A stretch of 64,000 nucleotides of DNA from Spirosoma aureum. GTDB lineage: Bacteria; Bacteroidota; Bacteroidia; Cytophagales; Spirosomataceae. Shown piece by piece: positions 1 through 8,067 of this stretch (position 1 is the stretch's first letter; each line of letters starts with the position of its first letter). The position numbers and the translations under genes were made by a program. The stretch covers positions 4,548,501 to 4,612,500 of the forward strand of contig NZ_CP050063.1 in the NCBI RefSeq assembly GCF_011604685.1, in the 5' to 3' direction. The notes beneath the pieces were generated by a model. The model saw only the letters and a list, made by a program, of their open reading frames with translations. It was not told the origin of the DNA and made no database searches.

Positions 1-312
1 GGTATATACGCTGGCTGGGATCGCCAGATAAAGTTTGCGGTCAGGTTCATCAGTTTCCAGTGCTACCTTGTAAATCAAAAACTGCCCAAGAGCATCCTCG
101 AACTCATCCAATGTTGACGCACCTAAGAAGCTTTTGATTTCAACGGCAATTTTTTGAGTTCCGCGCTGAGCAGCCAATAATTTTTCGGCTGCCAGATCGA
201 CGTAGCCTTTTCTTCGTCCTAATACAAGTCGTAACGGATCATGGGTAATCTGCCACGATTCTTTCTCAAGAGCAGTACGAACAATATCATGGTAAGCGTC
301 TTTGGCAGGCAT
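1..312 (-). CDS. xisH: XisH-like protein, partial (5' end only)
   Basis: An open frame reads leftward from an ATG at 310-312 through 104 codons to the window edge without a stop, so the 3' end lies outside. It begins MPAKDAYHDIVR and contains an LRLVLGRRKGYVDLAAEKLL stretch followed by IAVEIKSFLG, which I recognise as XisH (family length about 138 aa). XisH and XisI were named as controlling factors for fdxN-element excision in heterocystous cyanobacteria, but homologues are common in bacteria with no such element. The D in YVDL and the E-x-K in VEIK fit a PD-(D/E)XK nuclease-like core; that is inference. An XisI gene would be expected just left of the window. A weak -7-like TAATTTCG lies about 17 nt before the start. 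Confidence 0.8.
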   Translation of the reverse strand, partial: MPAKDAYHDIVRTALEKESWQITHDPLRLVLGRRKGYVDLAAEKLLAAQRGTQKIAVEIKSFLGASTLDEFEDALGQFLIYKVALETDEPDRKLYLAIPASVYT

Positions 313-459
313 AGTCAATTTTTTTTGCCGAAATTACCACTTTCCGAATCCTGGTTTGATAAAGTTGAGAAATCGCAACTGGGCATCCGCGAAATCGTAA
401 CCGACATCCATGCCTGGCTTGATGCAAACCGGGCCGCTCTGGAGCCGATTCTGAAATAA
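313..459 (+). pseudogene. 3' stub of an unrecognised gene, truncated at xisH
   Basis: An open frame ends at a TAA at 457-459 and reads SESWFDKVEKSQLG, then REIVTDIHAWLD and ANRAALEPILK. It looks like the natural C-terminus of a soluble protein and is followed 16 nt later by a strong terminator. Its upstream part would lie antisense to xisH, where the frame no longer looks coding. The simplest reading is that an xisH-bearing segment replaced the 5' part of a gene. I do not recognise the family. The alternative is a chance frame. Confidence 0.35.
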
Positions 460-475
460 GAGAGCGCTAATACGT

Positions 476-520
476 AAAGCCCACTGAACTGATGAATACA
501 AAATCAGTTCAGTGGGCTTT
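476..520. terminator. Perfect 18-bp hairpin terminator
   Basis: Arms at 476-493 and 503-520 are perfect complements (aaagcccactgaactgat), with a 9-nt loop. The arm ends are AAA and TTT, so the hairpin can work both ways. It lies between the plus-strand stub ending at 459 and msrB, which ends at 580 on the minus strand. Confidence 0.85.
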
Positions 521-579
521 GTCTTGTAATCAAACCGAGATTAGCTTAAATCAATTTGGGAGGAAATACCAAAACCAGT

Positions 580-1092
580 TTACCGGCTTGTAGCTGTAAA
601 CACCATTGCCACCCCGTTCATACAATACCGCAGCCCTGTCGGTTCTGGTCCGTCATTAAAAACATGACCAAGATGAGCGTCACAGACGGAACAGCGAATT
701 TCGGTACGGTAACCGTCGGATTCCGAATAAACGGCATTCGGTACGATCGGCGCATAAAAGCTTGGCCAGCCAGTCCGTGAATCGAACTTGGTCGCGGATG
801 AGAAAAGAGGATTCCTGCAGCAAACGCAGCTATAAGCTCCCGGCCTGTGTTCATGGGTCAGTTCGCTGCTATTGGGCCATTCGGTTCCCCGCTCACGAGT
901 AATCGTATATTGCGACCTGGTTAACATGGATTTCCATTCAGCATCCGACTTTTCAACCCGCCGACCGTTCGGGGAGGTTGCTCCGGCGGGTAGATGGTGT
1001 GGGGGCTTAGGTGTAGCAAAGTAGAAACCGTACAGCCAGATCGCTCCTGCAATCAGTAGGGCCGTGAAAACGAAAAGACTATTCTGCTTCAT
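580..1092 (-). CDS. msrB: Peptide-methionine (R)-S-oxide reductase MsrB, membrane-anchored
   Basis: This enzyme reduces methionine-R-sulfoxide in oxidised proteins. The 170-aa product has the MsrB signature: zinc pairs C89-C92 and C134-C137 (CSVC before DAHLGHVFNDGP), the GWPSFY substrate loop at 108-113 and the catalytic cysteine C157 in RYCMNG. Residues 1-27 (FVFTALLIAGAIWLYGFYF) form a hydrophobic anchor, so the catalytic domain probably faces the periplasm; typical cytoplasmic MsrB lacks this segment. It appears to stand alone, convergent with the hairpin at 476-520. The gene upstream (1131-3017) is on the same strand with a gap of about 40 bp, so cotranscription is possible but not functionally obvious. 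Confidence 0.95.
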   Translation of the reverse strand: MKQNSLFVFTALLIAGAIWLYGFYFATPKPPHHLPAGATSPNGRRVEKSDAEWKSMLTRSQYTITRERGTEWPNSSELTHEHRPGAYSCVCCRNPLFSSATKFDSRTGWPSFYAPIVPNAVYSESDGYRTEIRCSVCDAHLGHVFNDGPEPTGLRYCMNGVAMVFTATSR

Positions 1093-1130
1093 AGAAATCG
1101 CCCATTAAATTGACCGGTTGACTAAAGCGG

Positions 1131-3017
1131 TCAATGGGGCCATTGCTGTAACGGTTGCACGTTAGTATTCGTTTTCTTCACTGCTTTTTCCGGAATCAGC
1201 AGAACTGTGATTGCCGATTTGGTATTTGCGGGAAGTTTGACTTCAAAGCCAACTAATGTAGTGCCGGGGTTAGGCGCATCGTAGTCATGTTTTGGATCGG
1301 TTGGCCAGGTTTTTAGCGTGACTATTGCCGGTTCCTGAACCTGAAGAATCAATGTTTTACCATCCTTTGACAATTCTATTTTGTTTTCTCCAACAATCTT
1401 TGCTGTAGCTGGTGTAAGCATTGTCCATCGGACGGTAGTCTCCATCGGAAGAGTTTCCAGTTCATCCCGAACAACAACATAGTCTTTATTGACGATCGCA
1501 ATCCCGCGGTTGGCCCTTGCCAGTGACTCTTTATAGATGTCGGTCAGGTCGGTAGTGACGCTCATGAACGAGGGCTTACTCGACGAGCCAGTGATCGGTG
1601 CCTTACCCTCAACCCGTTGAAGCTGATCGTTGATCGTGAGAGTATTATGCACGAAATTGTTGTATCGAAATACCTGCCAGCGCTGGGAATTCTGTTTGCC
1701 GTTCCATAAATCCACCCCTTTCGATTCCAGCGTTTCATAGTTCTGCATCCCAAAATCCATCGCCCAGCGAACGCCATCCGCTTCCATAATAAAAGAGCCA
1801 ATATCCATGTGGGCATGGTTCGTTGAGGCACTCCCACCTTTCATAGCGACATAAATCGCGTTCGGATCAGACCAGGAAGTACGCATGAGACCAACCGGCG
1901 TTTTGCCCATACCTACCCACATCGTTGATTCGGGTTCCTTGATGGTCGTGATGCCAACGCTGTTACTCCAGAGAATGGCCGCCGGGAGCAGCCGGTTTTT
2001 GATGTGTTGCCGGGCATCGCTGGTTATCAGCCGACTCCGTTCTACCCAAAGCAGTGAAGGGTTTTTCTGCTTTTGGGCAAACCAGAACATCGCTGGTTGT
2101 AGCTCTCCGTTAAGTCCGGAATCAGAGAAATTAAACGCGTTGCTGGATGGCCCGGTCATGTTTTCCATGAACCCGGCCGTCTGTAGAAAACCGGGCTTTG
2201 TCGATAAGCCAAAGTCAGTGCCCAATGCTTTTTCAATGGCGCTTAAAAACATAACGTTAAAGCTGGTGCCGTAACCCCAATAGCCATATCCTTCGGGATA
2301 GGCACCATTGGGGTTATAGTCGCCCATGGGTAACACGATGGAATCGATGGATCGATTGATGATGCGTTTGGCCAGTTCGGGCTGGTCTTCATAAATCGCC
2401 ATGGCTCCATAGGTCATTCCGGCATTACAGACCTGGTTCCAGTTGTGGCTTGCTTTCAGCCAGCTGTTGTATTTCGAATCCAGCGACGGTTCAATGCCTT
2501 TTTTCAGGATGGCTTCCTTAATGATTGACCGGGATTGATCGGGTAAATCCTTGTACAACCAGTCGTAGCCAATGGCAACGGCCATCGTCATCTCGGCTAC
2601 GTCCAGAAAATGGGTCGGATTCCAGTCGCTGAATGCCGACAAGGTTAGCAGTTCTTTTTCGGCGCGTTTCAGGTATTTATCCTGATGAGTCATTCGCCAG
2701 GCATAGGATAGAAAAAACAGTCGGCGCAACGCTTCCCGCGATTTATCGAGTAAGCGACGGCCAATTTGAATCCGTTCCAGCGGTGCGGCTTCGAGTAATA
2801 CATCCGATTCGGTTAGAATCGCCTGATGGAGTTTGTTCCAGGTTTTATCCGTTCCTACTGTCCGTTTTATCGCTTCCTCTTCGCCCTTAAGCAATAAAAT
2901 TCGCGGGTGATCAGGTAATTTAGGCGTAGTGGCCAGATGATCGACCTGTGCCCGAACAGACGGTAATGACAGGCCCAGGACGACAATAAATGTCAGAAAT
3001 AAAGTAACCGTTTTCAT
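1131..3017 (-). CDS. Heparinase II/III-like or alginate-lyase-like exported enzyme
   Basis: Predicted polysaccharide lyase-type protein of about 628 aa. I start it at the ATG at 3017 (MKTVTLFLTF), because the codon opening the longer frame is TTG and only adds residues before a normal signal peptide (cleavage after SVRA). The N-terminal half is an alpha/alpha toroid, with the SHNWNQVCNAGMTYGAMAIY segment typical of uronate-degrading lyases. The C-terminal half is the heparinase II/III-like beta domain, with TNHAHMDIGSF and the MDFGMQNYE stretch. Substrate cannot be read from sequence; heparin-like glycans, alginate oligomers or other uronate-containing polymers are possible. No SusC/SusD pair is adjacent, so it is not in a classical utilisation locus here. 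Confidence 0.8.
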   Translation of the reverse strand: MKTVTLFLTFIVVLGLSLPSVRAQVDHLATTPKLPDHPRILLLKGEEEAIKRTVGTDKTWNKLHQAILTESDVLLEAAPLERIQIGRRLLDKSREALRRLFFLSYAWRMTHQDKYLKRAEKELLTLSAFSDWNPTHFLDVAEMTMAVAIGYDWLYKDLPDQSRSIIKEAILKKGIEPSLDSKYNSWLKASHNWNQVCNAGMTYGAMAIYEDQPELAKRIINRSIDSIVLPMGDYNPNGAYPEGYGYWGYGTSFNVMFLSAIEKALGTDFGLSTKPGFLQTAGFMENMTGPSSNAFNFSDSGLNGELQPAMFWFAQKQKNPSLLWVERSRLITSDARQHIKNRLLPAAILWSNSVGITTIKEPESTMWVGMGKTPVGLMRTSWSDPNAIYVAMKGGSASTNHAHMDIGSFIMEADGVRWAMDFGMQNYETLESKGVDLWNGKQNSQRWQVFRYNNFVHNTLTINDQLQRVEGKAPITGSSSKPSFMSVTTDLTDIYKESLARANRGIAIVNKDYVVVRDELETLPMETTVRWTMLTPATAKIVGENKIELSKDGKTLILQVQEPAIVTLKTWPTDPKHDYDAPNPGTTLVGFEVKLPANTKSAITVLLIPEKAVKKTNTNVQPLQQWPH

Positions 3018-3164
3018 AACGGAAGCGCAGTTCAATAAGAAGTTAGTCGACGATGATAAGTTGAAAAGGGCATTTATTTACTTGAAAACGTTATTTTTCT
3101 GGCTGGAAAGGGCCAGGCCTGCCGACAGTATTTCAGTGCGTTATGGCTCATAAAAACTCAACGT

Positions 3165-3662
3165 TTATTCGTCATCAGTCGCTTGATCAAGCGATTCGTG
3201 GTAAGCAATAATCTGACGAAGGACATCAACGGCGATGTCAAAATGTTCTACACCCACAATTCGTTTATATTCATCCATTAGCCGATGCTGCTCCCGCTTA
3301 ATAGCCAGTAAGTGTTTTTGGCCCTCCATAGTCAGGCTTATTTTTACACTCCGACCGTCTTTCTGATTCTTTTCAGTCCAGATAAGACCCTGTTCCTCTA
3401 ATTCCTTTACCGTTCGACTCATCGCCTGTTTGGGAACTTTGGCCCGCTGCGCCAACTCACGATTGGTAATGCTCTTCAGGCTAATACTAGCCAGAAAAGG
3501 TATATAGGATAGTTTGAACGTGCCAATACCTGACGCGTTCATAGCTTGTTGAATGCTTCGTTCAAACAAACGCTTACCGGCCCACATCAGCCGTGCCCAG
3601 TTGCGGTCATTCGTACGCATGTAAGCCGCTAATTCTGACTGGATTTGTTCCTGATCCTCCAT
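3165..3662 (-). CDS. MarR-family transcriptional regulator
   Basis: 165-aa winged-helix repressor. Residues about 55-130 hold the domain: LKSITNRELAQRAKVPKQAM is the helix-turn-helix and TEKNQKDGRSVKISLT the wing with its D-x-R-S motif. The flanking helices should dimerise it. It is divergent from the VOC gene at 3824, and the gap holds a perfect 60-bp palindrome with four TGACT/AGTCA half-sites that is the obvious operator. I infer autoregulation and control of the VOC gene, so an electrophile, antibiotic or peroxide ligand is plausible but not shown. Confidence 0.9.
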   Translation of the reverse strand: MEDQEQIQSELAAYMRTNDRNWARLMWAGKRLFERSIQQAMNASGIGTFKLSYIPFLASISLKSITNRELAQRAKVPKQAMSRTVKELEEQGLIWTEKNQKDGRSVKISLTMEGQKHLLAIKREQHRLMDEYKRIVGVEHFDIAVDVLRQIIAYHESLDQATDDE

Positions 3663-3742
3663 AAAATAGGCTTCTAAACTTGCCGAAAGGACCTGTATTG
3701 CTCAGTTACTTTTCGAGAAGTTAATTTCTGTTTTAAATAAAT

Positions 3743-3802
3743 AAGACAATAGTAGTCATAATTGTTGACTATATAGTCAACAATTATGACTACTATTGTC
3801 TT
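3743..3802. promoter_or_regulatory. 60-bp perfect palindrome, candidate MarR operator
   Basis: The 30 bases at 3743-3772 are the exact reverse complement of 3773-3802. The core gttgactatatagtcaac is at 3764-3781. Half-sites AGTCA or TGACT start at 3754, 3766, 3775 and 3787, giving three nested palindromes. The element lies 21 bp before the VOC start codon and 80 bp before the marR start, where a shared operator is expected. It could also extrude as a cruciform. Confidence 0.75.
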
Positions 3803-3823
3803 CGAAAAAACGTATAAACGACC

Positions 3824-4192
3824 ATGACCCTAAGCCACTTAAACATAGCTGTGCCTGATGTAGCACAAACCCGAGCCTTCTTCGAAACGTATTTTGGCTT
3901 TGAATGCACCGACGTGAAAGGAAAAGATGCCCTGGCTATCCTGATGGGTAAAAATGGATTTATTCTGGCATTAAGCAATTTTACTAAGAATCAAATCCCG
4001 CAGTATCCGTCTGATTTCCACGTAGGTATGGTTGTCGATACGCCTGAGCAGGTTATGGAGACGTACACCCGGATGAAGGCCGACGGTGTGTCGCTTGAGC
4101 ACGAGCCCAAAACGTGGGGCGGGCGGGGAACGACCTCATTTTATGTGTTGGCTCCGGGAAATTTTCTCGTAGAAGTGCTCAGTGTAATCTGA
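3824..4192 (+). CDS. VOC superfamily protein (glyoxalase/bleomycin-resistance fold)
   Basis: 122 aa, one vicinal-oxygen-chelate module of two beta-alpha-beta-beta-beta repeats. It starts with MTLSHLNIAVPDVAQTRAFF, where the early His is a usual metal ligand. The second half begins near FHVGMVVDTPEQV and ends with the strand FYVLAPGNFLVEVLSV, whose Glu is the other common metal ligand. Members isomerise glyoxals, open aromatic rings or bind antibiotics; the substrate is not decidable. Its divergence from marR around a shared palindrome suggests it detoxifies or senses a compound recognised by that repressor. Confidence 0.85.
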   Translation: MTLSHLNIAVPDVAQTRAFFETYFGFECTDVKGKDALAILMGKNGFILALSNFTKNQIPQYPSDFHVGMVVDTPEQVMETYTRMKADGVSLEHEPKTWGGRGTTSFYVLAPGNFLVEVLSVI

Positions 4193-4206
4193 TGATTAAC
4201 CGTGCG

Positions 4207-5304
4207 TCACTTCGGCAATTTCATCCGATACAGCCGAAACGGGTAGTCAACCTTATCTTCACCATTGTTATAGCGTTTGGTCCGCTGAATCTGAGCCGCT
4301 GTGAGGTACAGATAGCCATCCGGACCCACGGCAAAGCTGTCGGGCCAAAGCAGGCGGTTGTCGGTCACCAGGGTTTTGAGCTTGCGGTCAGCTGTGAAAT
4401 AACGAACGGCTTTACGGGGCGAATCGGTCAGGTAAATAGTACCTGCTTTGTCGGCTACCATACCATGAGATACACCCGTTTCGGCCATTGTTTCAACGTG
4501 TGAGGCAACTTCAGCTGGGCTAAGTGCCGGGTCAGTCAGGTATTTTGTCGCAATCCGATATAGGTTAGTTTGCGTAATCGGGCGAAAATAAAGATAGGCA
4601 AAGTCTGTAGTGAGAGCGATGCCATTTACATTGCTACTGAACGGTGTTCCTTTGCTGTCCCTAACTTCTTTCCCGTCAATCGTCAATACAAAATTCGGAT
4701 CGGCTTTGGTCGATTTATCGCCTTCGAGTACGGCGCGGCTCTTTCCCGATTTTAAATCCAGCACAAGGATGGCTGCCCGTCTGGGGTCCGACAGGTAAGC
4801 GATCTGTTGGCGTGAATCAATCTGAACATCGTTCAGACCCATACGCTCGCGGGGCTGGTCCTCGAATCGATAGATCTTCTCTACCTGATTGGTTGCCAGA
4901 TTTATCTTCAGGAGCTTTATGCCCGTTGGAAAAGCAGGCATGCCAGAAGGGCTGGCCGGATCGAGTACCCAAAGTGCATCCGTCTGGTCGACAAATAAAG
5001 CCTGCACATTGATAAAGCGATTCTGCGGATTCAGTGAATCCCACTTGTTCCATTCCTCGTTGGGGTAGGGTTGTCGTTGTCCGTTGACAATTTCGGCAAG
5101 GCCGTAGTCATAATTGTCGGAATTTTTGGGAAACGTAACGAAAATGCGTTTTTCCTTCGATACACCGACACCAATCGGCTGGTGTTTACCAAACTCGGCA
5201 ACAGTTTCGAGTTCTGGTGATTGGCCGGAGTCCGACGGTTTTACCTGGGAATTGGCCATAAAGCTACATAACAGTAGGCAGGGCAATAGGGAAAACGGCT
5301 TCAT
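4207..5304 (-). CDS. Major royal jelly/yellow-type beta-propeller, exported
   Basis: About 365 aa. Starts at 5310 and 5304 are both ATG; I prefer 5304 because MKPFSLLPCLLLCSFMANSQ is then a compact signal peptide. The body matches bacterial members of the royal jelly/yellow propeller family: PNEEWNKWDS near the front, FINVQALFVDQTDALWVLDP, then DPRRAAILVLDL and LWPDSFAVGPDGYLYLTAAQ near the end. The family has a six-bladed propeller fold related to SMP-30 lactonases; bacterial functions are mostly unknown. It faces the VOC gene tail to tail with a 14-bp gap. No operon partner is visible. Confidence 0.8.
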   Translation of the reverse strand: MKPFSLLPCLLLCSFMANSQVKPSDSGQSPELETVAEFGKHQPIGVGVSKEKRIFVTFPKNSDNYDYGLAEIVNGQRQPYPNEEWNKWDSLNPQNRFINVQALFVDQTDALWVLDPASPSGMPAFPTGIKLLKINLATNQVEKIYRFEDQPRERMGLNDVQIDSRQQIAYLSDPRRAAILVLDLKSGKSRAVLEGDKSTKADPNFVLTIDGKEVRDSKGTPFSSNVNGIALTTDFAYLYFRPITQTNLYRIATKYLTDPALSPAEVASHVETMAETGVSHGMVADKAGTIYLTDSPRKAVRYFTADRKLKTLVTDNRLLWPDSFAVGPDGYLYLTAAQIQRTKRYNNGEDKVDYPFRLYRMKLPK

Positions 5305-5443
5305 ACACATGCAGTTCAGAGGATGCTATTGTAACGACTTCACCCGTATATGGTTCACAAAACAAAACATGTTGGTCTGATCACGCCTGAATAGCAGGAC
5401 CAATCTGGATGCAAAAATCATACAAGTCTGGGCTATAAGTGCG

Positions 5444-5451
5444 TATCTTTG
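5444..5451 (+). promoter_or_regulatory. Bacteroidota -7 promoter box before queE
   Basis: TATCTTTG matches the TAnnTTTG consensus exactly. Transcription should begin near 5457, at or after the first possible queE ATG (5456). This supports the later ATG at 5501 as the true start. I do not see a clear -33 TTTG box. Confidence 0.55.
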
Positions 5452-5500
5452 CCGTATGCTTTTGGAACAGAAACAACAGGAAATAGGGGCTGTCGATTCC

Positions 5501-6106
5501 ATGCAGGCTACACTACCTGTCATGGAGGCATTCTATACGCTTCAGGGTGAGGGCGCACATACAGGGCGGGCTGCCTATTTCATCCGGCTCGGTGGCTGTG
5601 ATGTCGGTTGCCACTGGTGCGATGTAAAAGAATCATGGGATGCCGATGCACACCCAAAATTAACGATTGAGACCATTGTGGATGGAGCGTTACACTATCC
5701 TGGCCGGATGGCGGTCGTTACGGGTGGTGAACCGCTCATGCACGACCTGACCGATCTAACGGATGCGCTACAGACGGCAGGGTTCCAAACAAACATCGAA
5801 ACGTCGGGCGTATGCCAGGCCGTAACGGGTTCGTGGGACTGGATCTGCTTTTCTCCCAAAAAATTCAAGAAGCCCAATCCGGCTATTTTTGATAAGGCGG
5901 ATGAGCTGAAAGTGATCATTTACAACCAGTCCGACTTTGCGTTTGCCGAGTCGTTCGTGCCGCATCTTCGCCCCGATTGCAAACTCTTTTTGCAAACTGA
6001 GTGGAGTCGTTCCAATGAAATGCTGCCTCGCATCGTTGATTACGTTAAAGATCATCCGCAATGGCAAATATCGTTGCAGACACACAAGTATCTGGACATT
6101 CCGTAA
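5501..6106 (+). CDS. queE: 7-carboxy-7-deazaguanine synthase QueE
   Basis: Radical SAM enzyme that contracts the ring of 6-carboxytetrahydropterin to 7-carboxy-7-deazaguanine in queuosine and deazapurine synthesis. From the 5501 start the protein is 201 aa. It opens with MEAFYTLQGEGAHTGRAAYF, the substrate-binding N-terminus of the family, followed by the iron-sulfur motif C33-x3-C37-x2-C40 (CDVGCHWC). VVTGGEPLMH is the SAM GGE motif, and CFSPKKFKKP and LQTHKYLDIP are family features. A frame from 5456 adds 15 residues but would start at the expected transcription start, so I disfavour it. No other queuosine genes are in the window; the next gene overlaps the old 3' frame but starts after this stop. 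Confidence 0.95.
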   Translation: MQATLPVMEAFYTLQGEGAHTGRAAYFIRLGGCDVGCHWCDVKESWDADAHPKLTIETIVDGALHYPGRMAVVTGGEPLMHDLTDLTDALQTAGFQTNIETSGVCQAVTGSWDWICFSPKKFKKPNPAIFDKADELKVIIYNQSDFAFAESFVPHLRPDCKLFLQTEWSRSNEMLPRIVDYVKDHPQWQISLQTHKYLDIP

Positions 6107-6133
6107 ATCGCCGGATAACCAATAAAGGACAGT

Positions 6134-6202
6134 GGACAATGGCTCGTATAAGCCGTTATACAATCCTGATTTTTCATTGTTCATTCTTCATTATCCATTG
6201 TT
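6134..6202. repeat. CATTGTTC/GACAATGG short repeats forming the signal peptide region
   Basis: gtggacaatgg at 6133-6143 is followed by cattgttc, cattcttcattatc and ccattgttc through about 6203. cattgttc occurs twice and ccattgttc is nearly the reverse complement of ggacaatgg. Similar low-complexity strings are common between Bacteroidota genes; here one spans the start and signal peptide of the PorE-type gene. Confidence 0.4.
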
Positions 6203-8067
6203 CTATCGGACAGGATAAAAAGGCGCAGGAGCTTTACGCCCAGTCCATTAAGCTGTTTGGCGAGCGAAAAGCGAACGAGGCCATTCCATATATGGAACAG
6301 GCCGTTAAGCAGGACCCCAATTTTACGGATGCTTACCTGAAACTGGGGCAGCTTTATGAATTCGCCCGGCGCTACGAACCCGCTATAGCTGCGTACAGGA
6401 ACGCGATACGGCTTCAACCCGACAGCCCGGCATCCGGAACGGCATATCAGTCATTGAGCAATACGCTGCTACGGCTTGGTCGTTATGCCGAAGCCTTACC
6501 GTATCTGGAGAAATTTCAGACGATGTTTCCTCCTCAGTCGGCTCAGGGACAGCGCGTTAGTCGGCAGATTGAATCCGCCCGCTTTGCCCAGGAAGCTATT
6601 CAGCACCCACAACCGGTCGATCCCAAGCCGCTGTCGTCGGTCCTCCAGACAACCCCTTCTCAGTATTTTCCCGTGTTGACGGCTGATGAACAAACACTTG
6701 TCTTTACGGCACTGAAACCCGAAGGCGATGAAGATTTAATGACGGCAACGTTTAATGGCGAAACATGGTCGCCCCCGACTTCTATTTCATCCGGTATCAA
6801 TACGCCTGATAACGAAGGCACGGCCAGCCTCTCCGCCGATGGTCGGATGATCGTTTTCACGGCCTGTCAGGGGCGAAAAGGTTTTGGTAGTTGTGATCTG
6901 TACCTGAGCCGTAAAACCGGGGATGACTGGTCGGCTCCCGAAAATCTTGGTGCTACGGTCAATACCCGTTTTTATGAATCACAGCCTTCGTTATCGGCCG
7001 ATGGGCGTCGGCTCTATTTCGTTTCTGATCGGCCAGGTGGCAAAGGACGACGCGATATCTGGCGCAGTGATCTCGATACCGAAGGAAACTGGCAGGAACC
7101 GGTCAATATGGGCGTACCTGTCAACACGCCTTTCAATGAAGCCTCACCCTTTATTCATGCGAATGGACAAAGCCTTTTCTTTGCATCAGAAGGTCATGTT
7201 GGTTTGGGAGGTTATGACCTGTTTGTGTCCGACAGCTCCACAACAGGCTGGACGGTACCAACAAATTTAGGCTATCCTATCAACACATCCGAAGATCAGG
7301 CATCCCTGTTCGTGGCGGCCAATGGAAAGCGGGCCTATTACTCGTTTGAGGAACAGAAAGATGGCGTATCCCAGAAATCCCGGTTGTATGCCTTCGAACT
7401 TCCAGAGGCTTTACGGGAGCGGGTAAAGCCCGTTAGTTACTTAAAGGGTGTGGTGGCTGATGCAAAAACGAAAAAGCCATTGGCTGCTACGGTCGAATTA
7501 ATTGATTTAAAGACCAATCAAATTGTTTCGCGGGTTCATGCCGACGCCCAGACCGGCCAATATACGGCTGTTATGCCCAGCGGGGGAGAATACGCCCTAT
7601 ACGTGAGTGTTCCTGGCTACTTGTTCAAGAGCCTTTCCTTCGACTTCACCCAGAAGCCTAAAGCTGATCGGGAAGCCAGTACAGGAATGTCGCTGAACGT
7701 TCCGCTTGAACCGGCAGTAGCCGGAGAGACAGCGAAAGAAACACTGAATAATCTTTTTTTTGAATCGGGCCGGTATGACCTCGCCGAAAAGTCGCGCACA
7801 GAACTCGACCGGTTATCGGCATTCATGAAGGCAAGTCCAACGGTTAAAATCGAAATCGCCGGACATACGGATGACAAGGGAGAAGCAACCGCTAACCTGA
7901 CGCTTTCTCAAAAGCGGGCGCAGTCGGTCGTGGCTTATCTAACCAAAGCGGGTATTGATCCAAGTCGTATTAAAGCGGTTGGCTATGGCAAAACCCGCCC
8001 CGTGGCGCCGAATACTACCGACGAAAACCGACGACTAAATCGGCGGATCGAGTGGCGAGTGCTTTGA
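6139..8067 (+). CDS. TPR / PD40 propeller / OmpA-like envelope protein (PorE-type)
   Basis: About 642 aa from the ATG at 6139; an upstream in-frame ATG would overlap queE. Order of domains: signal peptide (MARISRYTILIFHCSFFIIH), tetratricopeptide repeats (residues about 28-125), a PD40/WD40-like propeller with repeated LSADGR and FASEGH motifs (about 165-420), a carboxypeptidase-regulatory-like domain (about 425-510) and a C-terminal OmpA domain (IEIAGHTDDKGE, LSQKRAQSVVAYL) that binds peptidoglycan. This is the architecture of PorE, a periplasmic component of type IX secretion, but paralogues are common, so orthology is not certain. The cysteine before SIGQ lacks a good lipobox. The signal peptide is encoded by a CATTGTTC-type repeat. 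Confidence 0.8.
   Translation: MARISRYTILIFHCSFFIIHCSIGQDKKAQELYAQSIKLFGERKANEAIPYMEQAVKQDPNFTDAYLKLGQLYEFARRYEPAIAAYRNAIRLQPDSPASGTAYQSLSNTLLRLGRYAEALPYLEKFQTMFPPQSAQGQRVSRQIESARFAQEAIQHPQPVDPKPLSSVLQTTPSQYFPVLTADEQTLVFTALKPEGDEDLMTATFNGETWSPPTSISSGINTPDNEGTASLSADGRMIVFTACQGRKGFGSCDLYLSRKTGDDWSAPENLGATVNTRFYESQPSLSADGRRLYFVSDRPGGKGRRDIWRSDLDTEGNWQEPVNMGVPVNTPFNEASPFIHANGQSLFFASEGHVGLGGYDLFVSDSSTTGWTVPTNLGYPINTSEDQASLFVAANGKRAYYSFEEQKDGVSQKSRLYAFELPEALRERVKPVSYLKGVVADAKTKKPLAATVELIDLKTNQIVSRVHADAQTGQYTAVMPSGGEYALYVSVPGYLFKSLSFDFTQKPKADREASTGMSLNVPLEPAVAGETAKETLNNLFFESGRYDLAEKSRTELDRLSAFMKASPTVKIEIAGHTDDKGEATANLTLSQKRAQSVVAYLTKAGIDPSRIKAVGYGKTRPVAPNTTDENRRLNRRIEWRVL

Noticed and set aside
5768..6184. 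A 138-codon minus-strand frame over the queE end
   Set aside because: It is antisense to queE and the PorE-type gene start; low-complexity character from the repeat.
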